Source of the DNA: Caldanaerobius polysaccharolyticus DSM 13641
Lineage (GTDB): Bacteria > Bacillota > Thermoanaerobacteria > Thermoanaerobacterales > Caldanaerobiaceae
Direction of reading: 5' to 3'
Length of the DNA stretch: 64,000 bases
Assembly (NCBI RefSeq): GCF_000427425.1
Contig: NZ_KE386494.1
Coordinates: 314,476-378,475 of the forward strand
Shown here: one piece after another, positions 18,810 through 27,422 of the stretch
How the letters are laid out: every line of letters begins with the position of its first letter
How positions within the stretch are numbered: the stretch's first letter is position 1
Notes under the pieces: model-generated
Told to the model about the DNA's origin: nothing
What the model saw: the letters and a program-made list of their open reading frames with translations, nothing else
The model's database searches: none
Position numbers and translations under genes: made by a program

Positions 18810-19095
18810 CTTAATTTATTAAATCGTTTCAATAGTATTTTAACTTAATATGAGAATATGTTCAAACTCTAAAATTAATTAAATCTACCGATATCCACTG
18901 ATTTTCTTTTGTTTTTAAAATTTTTCTCGTGTTATCTCATTTTTTTCCTTTATTTTAAAAGCTATGTCGTTTAAAATTTCTTTACTCTCATATAAAACGT
19001 TGTCACCATTTTTAAAGACAAACTTACAATTCCGAGTACTGTCAACTATAATGTCTAGTTTAACTCCTTCTTCCCACTAAGGCCAGATATGATCG
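18810..19095 (-). repeat. Repeated intergenic block, copy B
   Basis: Partner of 17357-17643. In this copy one minus frame is open for about 50 codons, roughly 18,917-19,070, ending EITREKF-stop; it includes NCKFVFKNGDNVLYESKE. The same frame is broken in copy A. It could be the relic of a gene end carried with the promoter, or chance in a conserved non-coding block. Beyond 19095 the similarity stops near insertion-sequence debris. Confidence 0.7.
18819..18950 (-). promoter_or_regulatory. Conserved-family promoter, copy 3 (operator type I)
   Basis: Reading leftwards: TTGAAC (18860-18865), 17 nt, TAAAAT (18837-18842), three bases, and ATTGAAACGATTTAA (18819-18833), the same 15-mer at the same offset as in copy 2. 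Upstream it has CACGAGAAAAATTTTAAAAAC and GAAAATCAGTGGATATCGG. It drives the UroD-like gene with a leader of about 95 nt. Confidence 0.78.
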
Positions 19096-19121
19096 TAAAA
19101 AAATAAAAGGCAGCATAAGAA

Positions 19122-19229
19122 CTAACATTGCATTCTTTCGCTAACGGCCCCTTTGCTTTTCTTGCTTTGCAAATAATCTTTTACGGCTGATAATTTTTGT
19201 TCAAAAGTTACGTTGGATTTTTGTCTCAT
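19122..19229 (-). pseudogene. Truncated IS3-type transposase OrfA relic
   Basis: A 35-codon frame starts at an ATG with MRQKSNVTFEQKLSAVKDYL, typical of the helix-turn-helix start of IS3/IS150-type OrfA proteins. It stops after SERMQC, so nearly all of the element is lost. A hairpin (19242-19269) directly upstream resembles the end region of such elements. Confidence 0.6.
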
Positions 19230-19241
19230 AAAAAATATGCC

Positions 19242-19269
19242 CCCCTTGAAGTAACTCTACTACAAGGGG
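19242..19269. mobile_element. Hairpin at probable end of IS relic
   Basis: CCCCTTG pairs with CAAGGGG, then after one mismatch AGTA pairs with TACT around a 4-nt loop. It sits 13 nt upstream of the transposase-like ATG. It is probably a structured terminal or leader part of the decayed element. Confidence 0.4.
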
Positions 19270-19275
19270 AACATA

Positions 19276-19443
19276 TCACGTCCCTGCCACCAGCCTTTTT
19301 TGTCCTATGAGAGGCAGTTCTTGTAGAAAACGAAGGTATAAATATCTTGATACTGTGCTGTTTCGCGCATTGTCATCTTTAATGTCTATGTATCCTGTCT
19401 TGCTATTTATTTCTAATAAAAAATCATCCACAAATGTTATACT
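19276..19443 (-). pseudogene. Unidentified coding relic
   Basis: An open frame of 55 codons without a usable start, overlapping the terminator on its upstream side. It reads YIDIKDDNARNSTVSRYLYL then RFLQELPLIGQKRLVAGT-stop. The composition looks like the C-terminal end of a real protein whose 5' part is gone. I do not recognise the family. It lies between the deacetylase terminator and the IS relic. Confidence 0.35.
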
Positions 19444-19472
19444 TCACATAACATAATAGTGGATGATTTTTT
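19418..19472. terminator. Strong bidirectional terminator
   Basis: AAAAAATCATCCAC pairs with GTGGATGATTTTTT (14 bp), and inside the loop ATGTTAT pairs with ATAACAT. T-runs occur on both strands. It ends the deacetylase transcript and isolates the importer cluster from the relics to its left. Confidence 0.88.
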
Positions 19473-19485
19473 ATATAACCTTATT

Positions 19486-20286
19486 TCATTTTAATTTAAT
19501 TCTCTCACCAGAATCTATTTTTATCGGCTCACCATCTACACCGATCCATACAGGTATTGCTGATGGATTATATACCATGCTGCGATCAGCACTAAATTTT
19601 AAACTCCTCAATGCGTCTATATAATCCTTTATTTCAATATTTGTAGCGTACCACACGGTTTCATCAAATGATGCCATTTTGCAAAATTCTTCTATTAGAT
19701 CCCAATTGCCATTTCTGTCGAACTCGAAGCTGTGTCCCCATACATAAAATAGAGGCATCTGTTCCCATTCTTTTAGGTTCTTAAATTCCTTCAGCTTCTG
19801 TATAACATCTTGATCATGATGGCAAGTCGGATGCCATTCTAAAAAATTATTGGGTATCCCAAAGCTTTTAGTAGACTTAACCGTCCTAGAATACTCTATG
19901 CCAAATGATGTAAGACTATTTAGCAACGCATCGCTGTAGTCTCCATAAGGATATGCCATACCTCGTACTTGATAGCCTACAAGCGATTCGAGATTTTTCC
20001 TATCTTCCATTATTTGATAGGCCAGTTCCTCTGGCGGTATCAACGACAAACACGGATGATTTAATGAATGAACTGCTACTTCATGTCCTTTATACAACTC
20101 TTTTATCTCTTTCTTAGACACATAAGGTTCTGTATCAAATCTGCCTGAATTCAAATTGAATGTGCCTTTGATGCCGTATTTGTTAAATATCTCTACCAAT
20201 CTTCTGTCAAATACCTGGCCATCGTCATAGCTCATCGTCAAAGCTTTTTTCTTTCCACCATGATAATAGCCAAAGCTTATCTTCAC
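19486..20286 (-). CDS. Polysaccharide deacetylase family protein (CE4-like)
   Basis: A 266-aa NodB-homology protein with no signal peptide. Motif 1 is TMSYDDG (catalytic base and metal Asp), motif 2 is HSLNHP (metal His pair), motif 3 is YPYGDYS. Its expected reaction is metal-dependent deacetylation of an N- or O-acetylated sugar. Being cytosolic and downstream of an importer, it may deacetylate an imported oligosaccharide (inference). The start ATG lies after AGGGGGGAATAGAGGTG. A GH3 relic separates it from the permease genes. Confidence 0.85.
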   Translation of the reverse strand: MKISFGYYHGGKKKALTMSYDDGQVFDRRLVEIFNKYGIKGTFNLNSGRFDTEPYVSKKEIKELYKGHEVAVHSLNHPCLSLIPPEELAYQIMEDRKNLESLVGYQVRGMAYPYGDYSDALLNSLTSFGIEYSRTVKSTKSFGIPNNFLEWHPTCHHDQDVIQKLKEFKNLKEWEQMPLFYVWGHSFEFDRNGNWDLIEEFCKMASFDETVWYATNIEIKDYIDALRSLKFSADRSMVYNPSAIPVWIGVDGEPIKIDSGERIKLK

Positions 20287-20316
20287 CTCTATTCCCCCCT
20301 CTAAAGTTTTATAATT

Positions 20317-20487
20317 TCAATACTCCAATTCTCTCAAATCACCGGCAAGCTCTTGACTTATCTTATACGGTTGACTTCCACCTATATACAACGTAAATAA
20401 TCCCAGTTCTAAGGTACACCTTCCATCATCGCTATTAAAGCCATGCTCTTCGGTACTTATACAGATGATTTTATATCTTTTAAATAT
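20317..20487 (-). pseudogene. GH3 C-terminal (Fn3-like) relic
   Basis: A 56-codon open frame without start, between a permease and the deacetylase. It reads DDGRCTLELGLFTLYIGGSQ then PYKISQELAG, the end of the fibronectin-III-like domain of GH3 beta-glucosidases or xylosidases. The rest of the gene is absent. A glycosidase gene once belonged to this importer operon and was deleted. Confidence 0.65.
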
Positions 20488-20566
20488 CTACGGCATCATC
20501 AGCACTGAAAATTCGGATCTTTGTAAAGATATGCCCCTGTAAAGTAATAATTTTTCTTTTACTATT

Positions 20567-21427
20567 TTATCCCTTTATTGCTCCTACTACAAGACTCTTT
20601 TGCACTTGTTCGCTAAGAAGAACATATATCAAAATAGTAGGAATCGTAGCAATCACAAGTCCAGCACCAATTGGCCCCCACTCAGTCTGATATTGTCCTG
20701 ACAAAGACATAATACCAACTGTCAATGTCTTTATTGCATCGTCATTTATAAAAGTATTAGCAAACATAAGCTCATTCCACGTAGAAAGGTACGTAAATAT
20801 TGCTATAGTCGCTAATGCCGGCCTTATAAGAGGCAATATAACGTAATAAAACGACTTGTATATGCTACATCCATCAAGAAATGCCGATTCCTCTAACTCC
20901 CTCGGTACAGTGTAAAGGAAGCCTGTCAATATAAATATCCCCATAGGTATAGCGAATGCAACGTATGGTATTACCAGCGATGCATACGTATTAAGCAAGT
21001 TCAGATTCTTCAATATTATAAATAACGGAAGCAGTGTAGCATGTAGAGGCACCATCATGCCAGTTAAAAATATTGTAAGAACTAATTTACTGTACTTCCA
21101 CTTCATCCTTACAATCGCATATGCGCTTGTTGCCACCAAAATGCTCGATATTATAATAGTTAAAACAGTGACTATTGTACTGTTTATAAAGTACCTGCCT
21201 ACATTACCGCTGGACAAAGCAACAGCATAGTTTGACCATTGCCAAATACGCGGAAATCCAAGTATATTTCCTCCAAATATTTCAGTATTGTTTTTTACAG
21301 AGAATAAGAATAGCCAAAATAAAGGATAAATTTGCACTATCGCCCAAATAACTAAAATAGCTTCAAGTACATAAAATCCTATTTTTTTAAACCAACTCTT
21401 TTTATTTTCACCAGCTATATTTTCCAA
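20567..21427 (-). CDS. Sugar ABC permease (MalG type), two-component-linked importer
   Basis: Second permease of the third CUT1 importer, about 286 aa, six membrane segments, EAA loop EESAFLDGCSIYKSFYYVIL. I prefer the TTG at 21427, nine bases after AAAGGTGG; tandem GTG codons at 21439 lie inside that ribosome site. It starts 14 nt after the stop of the first permease. A GH3 relic lies downstream. Confidence 0.87.
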   Translation of the reverse strand: MENIAGENKKSWFKKIGFYVLEAILVIWAIVQIYPLFWLFLFSVKNNTEIFGGNILGFPRIWQWSNYAVALSSGNVGRYFINSTIVTVLTIIISSILVATSAYAIVRMKWKYSKLVLTIFLTGMMVPLHATLLPLFIILKNLNLLNTYASLVIPYVAFAIPMGIFILTGFLYTVPRELEESAFLDGCSIYKSFYYVILPLIRPALATIAIFTYLSTWNELMFANTFINDDAIKTLTVGIMSLSGQYQTEWGPIGAGLVIATIPTILIYVLLSEQVQKSLVVGAIKG

Positions 21428-21441
21428 TTCACACACCACCT

Positions 21442-22326
21442 TTAATATGCTACATCTTTTCCAAATAATTTTTGTATAATCAACGTTCCTATTAATGATT
21501 CTAAAATGATAAATATAGCCATTGCGCTTCCATATCCATATTGATATCTAAAGAATATCATGTTGTACATCAATGTTGACGGCACCTCACTGGCATGTAA
21601 CGGACCGCCATTTGTCAAAACATAGATGAGGTCAAATGCTTTAAATGAACCGATAACAGCGAATATGACGCAAACCTTCAATATAGGTTTCATAAGAGGT
21701 ATTGTTATCCTGAATGCAATCTGTGATTCAGTGGCACCGTCGATTTTTGCAGCTTCATATATATCTGTAGGTATTGATTTTGCTGATGCATACATTAAGA
21801 GCATATGATAGCCAATATACTGCCACACTATAGGTACAAAGACCGCCCCGAGAGCTGTCTTAGTATTTCCCAACCACTGATTTGTAAGTGATTGAAGTCC
21901 TATCTTAGTCAGTATAAAATTTAAAAGCCCGTAATTGGGATTGTATATTTTCATCCAAAGTTGTCCTATGACGACGGTAGACAAAATAACCGGTATGAAG
22001 TAAACAGTCCTGTAAAACTTCTCACCTTTAATCCCCCTTGAAAGAATAAGAGCCAGTAAAAGAGAAATAGGTAGTTGGATAAAAACAGACAATACAGCTA
22101 AGATAAATGAGTTTTTCACTGAGATAATAAATCCATCTGTATTGTTTATAAATAGGTTCTTATAATTCTCAAGACCAATAAATACTCCTTTGCTGAATCC
22201 GTCCCATTTTAGCAAACTGTAGTAGAAAGAAAAAAATATTGGAAGCAGTACGATGACTAAAAAGACTAAAAATGCTGGAAACACAAATAGGAATATAGCC
22301 TTTTTATCGCTTAAGATTTTCTCCAT
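21442..22326 (-). CDS. Sugar ABC permease (MalF/UgpA type), two-component-linked importer
   Basis: First permease of the third importer, 294 aa, EAA loop YEAAKIDGATESQIAFRITI. The ATG at 22326 follows AGGAGG by six bases; twelve further in-frame codons upstream are unlikely to be used. The binding-protein gene and a 37-nt hairpin precede it. Confidence 0.9.
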   Translation of the reverse strand: MEKILSDKKAIFLFVFPAFLVFLVIVLLPIFFSFYYSLLKWDGFSKGVFIGLENYKNLFINNTDGFIISVKNSFILAVLSVFIQLPISLLLALILSRGIKGEKFYRTVYFIPVILSTVVIGQLWMKIYNPNYGLLNFILTKIGLQSLTNQWLGNTKTALGAVFVPIVWQYIGYHMLLMYASAKSIPTDIYEAAKIDGATESQIAFRITIPLMKPILKVCVIFAVIGSFKAFDLIYVLTNGGPLHASEVPSTLMYNMIFFRYQYGYGSAMAIFIILESLIGTLIIQKLFGKDVAY

Positions 22327-22399
22327 AGGAAACCTCCTAACAAAAGTAATAAAAGCACACAATACATTTTCAATAATATAAATTACTATATCGTTAAAT

Positions 22400-22436
22400 A
22401 ATTTCCTGCTAATTATCGAGTAATTAGCAGGAAATT
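22400..22436 (-). promoter_or_regulatory. Intercistronic hairpin after binding-protein gene
   Basis: A perfect 16-bp stem (AATTTCCTGCTAATTA and its complement) with a 5-nt loop lies 11 nt after the binding-protein stop. There is no following T-run. It has the same placement as the hairpins at 1911 and 15774. Confidence 0.78.
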
Positions 22437-22447
22437 GAAAATATCAT

Positions 22448-23767
22448 TTATTTTCCGTTTATCTTCTGTTGCATTTGTTTTGAATACTCTTCTGGAGTAA
22501 TCTGTTTTGCAAACAATTGAGCAACTAAATCTTTATGTGTCTGAGCAGCATCGCCACTAAGATAAATATCCCAAGCAGGAACACTACCCTTAGCATTTGC
22601 AACGATATTATTCATAATCTGTATCTCTAATGGATCAACTTTTGATTGATCTACATTGTCATATTTCCACGCTGGTAAGCCAGCAGCTATCAAATATTCC
22701 ATATCTGATAACTGTTTTGCAAGATACTTGGCAGCTCTAACTGCCTCATCTTTGTACTTTGAATTTGCACTAACCATTAATGCTCCAACTGAACCGCCAA
22801 TATACTCTGTAGGATCTCCTTTGCCACCTTCAATTGTAGGGAATCTCACTGCTTCAATTTTACCTTTTACAAGAGATGATGGATCTGAAACAAATGCTGC
22901 TGCATCGAAATTTCCTCCAAAGTACATAGCAGCTTTCCCTTGGTTAAATTCTGCTGTGGCTTCATCCCTTGTAAGACCCATAAAACCAGAATCAAACGCA
23001 CCCGCATTAACCATGTCTTGTAACTTTTGAGCTGCATCTGTAAAAGCTTGATTGTCAAATGATGCCTTGCCGTTTAAAGCATCTCTTGTAAGCTGTACAC
23101 CACCTTCGCGAAGTGCAATCATGTCGTAGTACCACATTCCAGGCCATTCATCTTTTTCACCTAATGCAAAAGGCGTTACACCTTTAGACCTAAATGTCTT
23201 TATAGCGTCGATAAGTTCACTAAATGTGGTTGGAACCTTTACATTGTATTTATCAAAAAGCTCTTTATTTATATAGAGTACACTTGCTTGTTGATCAAAT
23301 GGGATGCCATATATTTTCCCATTATATGTGACATTGTCAAAAGAACCTGGTAGCAATTGATCCTTTGTGCCATCGTTTAAGTAGCTATCTAACTGAAGAA
23401 CCTTTCCCGCTTCTACAAAAGGTTGTGAAAACCCTCCAGCCCAAGTCTGGAAAATATCAGGTGCTTCATTTGCAGCAATTGCAGCTTTAATCTTCGTCTT
23501 GTACGCATCATTTTCTGTCACGCTTTCTACAATCTGCACATTTGGATTTTCTTTATTCCACTGATCGATGATCTCTTTAACTTTCGTTTTTGCCGGTTCG
23601 CCAGTAAATAAATTCCAAAAGGTAAGCGTTATCTTTTTTGACGAACTTGAAGTCTTCGATGAGTTTGAAGTATTCGACTTGCTTAAATTATTAGAACTAC
23701 ACGCCGATGCACTAAGTACTAGAAATAAAGATAACACAATCAGCATCAATTTTTTAAATCCCTTCAT
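22448..23767 (-). CDS. Sugar ABC substrate-binding lipoprotein, two-component-linked
   Basis: Family 1 solute-binding protein of 439 aa. The signal peptide ends in the lipobox SASAC; a Ser/Asn linker follows, then KKITLTFWNLFTGEPAKTKV. The ATG at 23767 follows AAAGGATG. It is the first gene of an importer placed directly after a YesM/YesN-like pair, the usual arrangement when that pair senses the substrate and activates the importer. The substrate is unknown; the GH3 relic and deacetylase downstream suggest an acetylated beta-linked oligosaccharide (weak inference). Confidence 0.9.
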   Translation of the reverse strand: MKGFKKLMLIVLSLFLVLSASACSSNNLSKSNTSNSSKTSSSSKKITLTFWNLFTGEPAKTKVKEIIDQWNKENPNVQIVESVTENDAYKTKIKAAIAANEAPDIFQTWAGGFSQPFVEAGKVLQLDSYLNDGTKDQLLPGSFDNVTYNGKIYGIPFDQQASVLYINKELFDKYNVKVPTTFSELIDAIKTFRSKGVTPFALGEKDEWPGMWYYDMIALREGGVQLTRDALNGKASFDNQAFTDAAQKLQDMVNAGAFDSGFMGLTRDEATAEFNQGKAAMYFGGNFDAAAFVSDPSSLVKGKIEAVRFPTIEGGKGDPTEYIGGSVGALMVSANSKYKDEAVRAAKYLAKQLSDMEYLIAAGLPAWKYDNVDQSKVDPLEIQIMNNIVANAKGSVPAWDIYLSGDAAQTHKDLVAQLFAKQITPEEYSKQMQQKINGK

Positions 23768-24022
23768 TACCACACATCCTTTCTCAAATAATTTTAAAAT
23801 AGATTACATATACATGATAAAATACTAAATCATCAATATGAATATAATTTTTTTACTACAATCTTCAATTTTTTTACCTTGTTTATTTACTATATAAGGT
23901 CAAGTCCAAATTTTAGTGTAAAAATCCCTCTGGCTAAAACCAGGTGTTTCTATCACCAACGTTTGGATTATCAGGAAATACCCTGATTACTCTATATTTT
24001 TTTGACAACAACCTTCGAGTCC
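23768..24022 (-). promoter_or_regulatory. Regulatory gap between response regulator and importer
   Basis: About 255 nt, strongly AT-rich. Near the regulator's end there are small hairpins (23950-23990). Towards the importer, TTGATG and TATATG-like hexamers could form a weak promoter, as expected for one needing an activator. The stretch near 23890-23925 resembles an insertion-sequence end, but I cannot confirm this. It does not contain the promoter-family sequence seen at the other importers. Confidence 0.4.
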
Positions 24023-25636
24023 CTAAGATTTTACAATACTTTTTATCAATTTTTTGTACTCACTTACTTTTAAACCTGTATACTTTTTAAAGCACGATGA
24101 AAAATAATTAGGGTCTTGTATGCCGACTGCATTAGCGATTTCAAATAATTTCATGTTTTTTTCTTTTATCAAATTTATTGCTTTTTCCATTCGCTTATTT
24201 GTAAGGTATTCTATAAAGTTTATGCCTGTCTCCTTTTTAAATGTCCTGCTTAAATAGCTGGGATTTAAGTAAAAGTGTTTTGCGACGTACGACAGCGAAA
24301 GATTACTATCGCCGATATTTTCCTCTATGAATTTTTTAACATTAGCGATTAAATTGTTGATATTGTTTATCTGCTCTTTGTTTATTGCCTTAATTGTATT
24401 TCTTACAATTGTTGATATATATTCAATCATGTCAGGCAGCGTCTCTATATTTATGATTTTGTTGTATGACTCTACTTCAGATAAATATATATCATCAAAG
24501 TTTTCTTTTAGTTCCAATGACACAGAGAAACAGATTGATATTACATTTAATGCTGTAACACGGATCAACTTGATTGCATTTTCGCTTTTAAGGTCTAAAT
24601 TAGAAAATATGTCTTTTACCACATTTATTGCATTGTTTTCTAAACCTGATTTCAGGTAAAATCTCAATTCATTAAACAGGTGATTAGTGTCGAGCCCAGT
24701 TTTGCTTTCTGTAAATTGCACGTCTCTGTAATGTATGACACTGTTGTTGCCAACTGCTATGCGGTAATTTAATGCATCTATTGCCTCTTCGTACGATACT
24801 TTGATGTCACTTATCCTTCCTTTTATATTTCCTATGCCAATATTTACAATACAGTCAACATCCTTGATGATTTTATTTTTTAGTCTTATACAGGTTTTAT
24901 ACAGATCTAATTTTTCGTCGTTATTTAAGATGATAATTCTATTCATTGAATCAGCAAAAACCATTATCCTTCTCAACTCTTTAAAATAACTTTTTACGTA
25001 GTTGATCACTTTAAAATTTTGAATCAGACGAGATTCTTCGTTTACATCATTTGAATTGATAATCTCTAAAACGGCAACTTGATAAATACTGCCATTCAAA
25101 GGTATATCGAAGAATTCTAGCTTTTCTTTTACCAAATTATCGTCTAAATTGCCATTTATCAGCTCATTTAAAAACCGTTCTTTTAAATAAGGTAGATTAT
25201 CGTAAAGCTGTCTTTTTAATTCTTCAAATTCTTCTTTCTTTTTTCTTTCATTTTCTATGACTGCTTTTAGCTTATATACGGTATTTGAGACTTCATCTTC
25301 GTCTATCGGCTTAAGCAAAAAGTCAAATACCCCTATTTTTACGGATTTTTGAGCGTAAACAAAGTCATTGTAGCCTGTGACAACGACAATCTTTATTGTA
25401 GGATATTTTTGTAAAATAGATTCGCTGAATTTTATACCGTCAATTCCGGGCATTTTTATGTCGGTAAAGACTACATTTGGCTTAAATTCGTCTATTAGTT
25501 TAAAACCTTCCTCCGCGTTTGACGCTTCGCCTACTATTTCCATTCCAAGCGTGTCCCAATCTATACAACCTTTTAATAGATTTCTTTCAAGATACTCATC
25601 GTCAATAATGAGCACTTTTATCTTATCCTTTATCAT
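24023..25636 (-). CDS. AraC-type response regulator (YesN-like)
   Basis: A 537-aa transcription factor. The receiver domain (residues 1-125) has the acidic pair IDDE and phosphorylated Asp59 in VFTDIKMPG. A long middle region follows. The C-terminus (about 430-535) has two AraC helix-turn-helix motifs: LSLSYVAKHFYLNPSYLSRT and LFEIANAVGIQDPNYFSSCF. It starts 14 nt inside the kinase gene, after GGAGGAG, so the two are translationally coupled. It most likely activates the importer immediately downstream. Confidence 0.93.
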   Translation of the reverse strand: MIKDKIKVLIIDDEYLERNLLKGCIDWDTLGMEIVGEASNAEEGFKLIDEFKPNVVFTDIKMPGIDGIKFSESILQKYPTIKIVVVTGYNDFVYAQKSVKIGVFDFLLKPIDEDEVSNTVYKLKAVIENERKKKEEFEELKRQLYDNLPYLKERFLNELINGNLDDNLVKEKLEFFDIPLNGSIYQVAVLEIINSNDVNEESRLIQNFKVINYVKSYFKELRRIMVFADSMNRIIILNNDEKLDLYKTCIRLKNKIIKDVDCIVNIGIGNIKGRISDIKVSYEEAIDALNYRIAVGNNSVIHYRDVQFTESKTGLDTNHLFNELRFYLKSGLENNAINVVKDIFSNLDLKSENAIKLIRVTALNVISICFSVSLELKENFDDIYLSEVESYNKIINIETLPDMIEYISTIVRNTIKAINKEQINNINNLIANVKKFIEENIGDSNLSLSYVAKHFYLNPSYLSRTFKKETGINFIEYLTNKRMEKAINLIKEKNMKLFEIANAVGIQDPNYFSSCFKKYTGLKVSEYKKLIKSIVKS

Positions 25637-27383
25637 TCTGCTCCTCCTTGTTTATAGGGATAGTTATTTCGATCTTTGTTCTCTCATTTATTTTACTGTA
25701 AATTTTTACTACATCCGCAGAATTGTAATATATTTTCAACCTTTCTATTGTGGATCTAAGGCCAACACCTTTAGACTTACCGCACTCGATTTCTTTTATC
25801 TTTTCTTCACTCATGCCTTTTCCATTGTCTTCTACTATAAGCTTTATTTGATTATCACCATGTAAAGCTTTTATTGAAATGATTCCTTGACCGTCTTTGC
25901 TTCTTATACCGTGGTTTAAGGCATTTTCAACCAATGGCTGTAATATAAGCTTCGGTATTTTATAGCTTAATGTCCGCTCATCAATATCTTTTTCTACGTT
26001 AAACTTATCTCCAAACCTTATTTTTTGTATTGTGAGGTAACTGTTTATTATGTCGAGCTCTTCTTTTATGGTGATTTCCTCGCCATTAATTAAGAAAGAT
26101 CTATAAAATTTACCCAGTGCTTTGACAATCTTGCTGGCATTTTTAGTATCTCCCATCAATATAAGAGCACTTATTGCGTCAAAAGAATTAAATAGAAAAT
26201 GCGGCTTTATCTGTGATTGCATTACTTCTAGTTCCAATTTTCTTTTAATTTTTTGCTCGTTAATGATGTCGCTAATTAATTTTTTAATTTCATCGATCAT
26301 CTTATTATAAACATCTTTTAGCATCCCTATCTCATCATTGCCGGTTATAATATTTACTTTTTCAAATTTTCCATCCTTTATTCCCTTCATAGAGTTTACC
26401 AGCTTTATTATGGGCTGTGTAATAAACAGCGATATAAACAATAGCCCTAGAATAAGCAATATGACATTTATTATTATGACAAATAGAAGTATTATATTGT
26501 ATGTCCAAAATTGACTGTTGAGCTCATTAAATGGTGTTATGCTTATTATATTCCACCCAAATTTATTTTCTATGTGCGAAATGATGTACACTTCTCCGTT
26601 AATATTTTTTATAGTGGAGCCATTAGGCCTTATATAATTAAATATCTCGTTATTTAAATTTTTGCTTATATTAGTTGGCTCTATTATGCTGTTGCCTTTT
26701 TCGTCTTTTAGTATAATGCTTGATGTATAAGTATTGATGGCGCTGTTTATATATTTACTTAAATATAATTTAGATATGTTTATCATCATTATGCCTGAAG
26801 GCTTTTGCGTATTTATATCATTTATTACTCTGATGAAAGAGATATAACCTTGATTGTCTTTGTTATTTTCCAGCAGACCACCAGCATTTACTTCTAAAAT
26901 GTATCCGCCATTTAAATTTAATAGCCTGTTGTACCAGTTAGTAGATTGTATCATGGGTAAACTTATACTTTTAAAAGAAACGTTATCGACGAAATATTTA
27001 TTTCCATTGTTATCAAAAATATATATAGACGAAATAAAATCGTTGAAATTTAAAAAATCCGCTAAATACTTTTTCATCGGCTGTATGTAATTAGCGTTAT
27101 TACCAGCATTGCCGCTTGAAAGGGCAGCTTGTAAAATTTGGCTCGAAATCAGTATTTTTGATTGGTTATCAACTGAATTGATTAACGATTCAACATTGGA
27201 ATTAATGTGCGAAACGATTTCGTTTGAAACTTGCATAACTTTATTGTTTGTAATGCTATTGTTTATCTCTTTGTATGCTATTGAAAGAAAAGAAATCGAA
27301 ATTATTAAAACAAACATGTAGTACAAAATTATTTTAGTTGAAATATTAAGATCACCAAGTTTTCTAGTAAACCTTTTCAACAT
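25623..27383 (-). CDS. Sensor histidine kinase (YesM-like)
   Basis: A 586-aa membrane kinase. Membrane segments lie at about 18-37 and 296-320 with an extracellular sensor domain of about 260 residues between them. A HAMP linker follows, then the His-kinase domain with phosphorylated His395 in QIKPHFLFNSF, and an ATPase domain with PLVENALNHGI and DNGKGM. The ATG follows AAAGGAG. It may sense a sugar directly or through the lipoprotein at 22448-23767. The gene begins right after a decayed IS256-type transposase. Confidence 0.93.
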   Translation of the reverse strand: MLKRFTRKLGDLNISTKIILYYMFVLIISISFLSIAYKEINNSITNNKVMQVSNEIVSHINSNVESLINSVDNQSKILISSQILQAALSSGNAGNNANYIQPMKKYLADFLNFNDFISSIYIFDNNGNKYFVDNVSFKSISLPMIQSTNWYNRLLNLNGGYILEVNAGGLLENNKDNQGYISFIRVINDINTQKPSGIMMINISKLYLSKYINSAINTYTSSIILKDEKGNSIIEPTNISKNLNNEIFNYIRPNGSTIKNINGEVYIISHIENKFGWNIISITPFNELNSQFWTYNIILLFVIIINVILLILGLLFISLFITQPIIKLVNSMKGIKDGKFEKVNIITGNDEIGMLKDVYNKMIDEIKKLISDIINEQKIKRKLELEVMQSQIKPHFLFNSFDAISALILMGDTKNASKIVKALGKFYRSFLINGEEITIKEELDIINSYLTIQKIRFGDKFNVEKDIDERTLSYKIPKLILQPLVENALNHGIRSKDGQGIISIKALHGDNQIKLIVEDNGKGMSEEKIKEIECGKSKGVGLRSTIERLKIYYNSADVVKIYSKINERTKIEITIPINKEEQNDKG

Positions 27384-27422
27384 AATATTAACTCCTTTGG
27401 AGTAAGGTATTAAATAACAACA

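Noticed and set aside
23890-23925. Insertion-sequence terminal repeat beside the response regulator
   Set aside because: It resembles IS ends, but no matching inverted copy or target duplication was found by eye.
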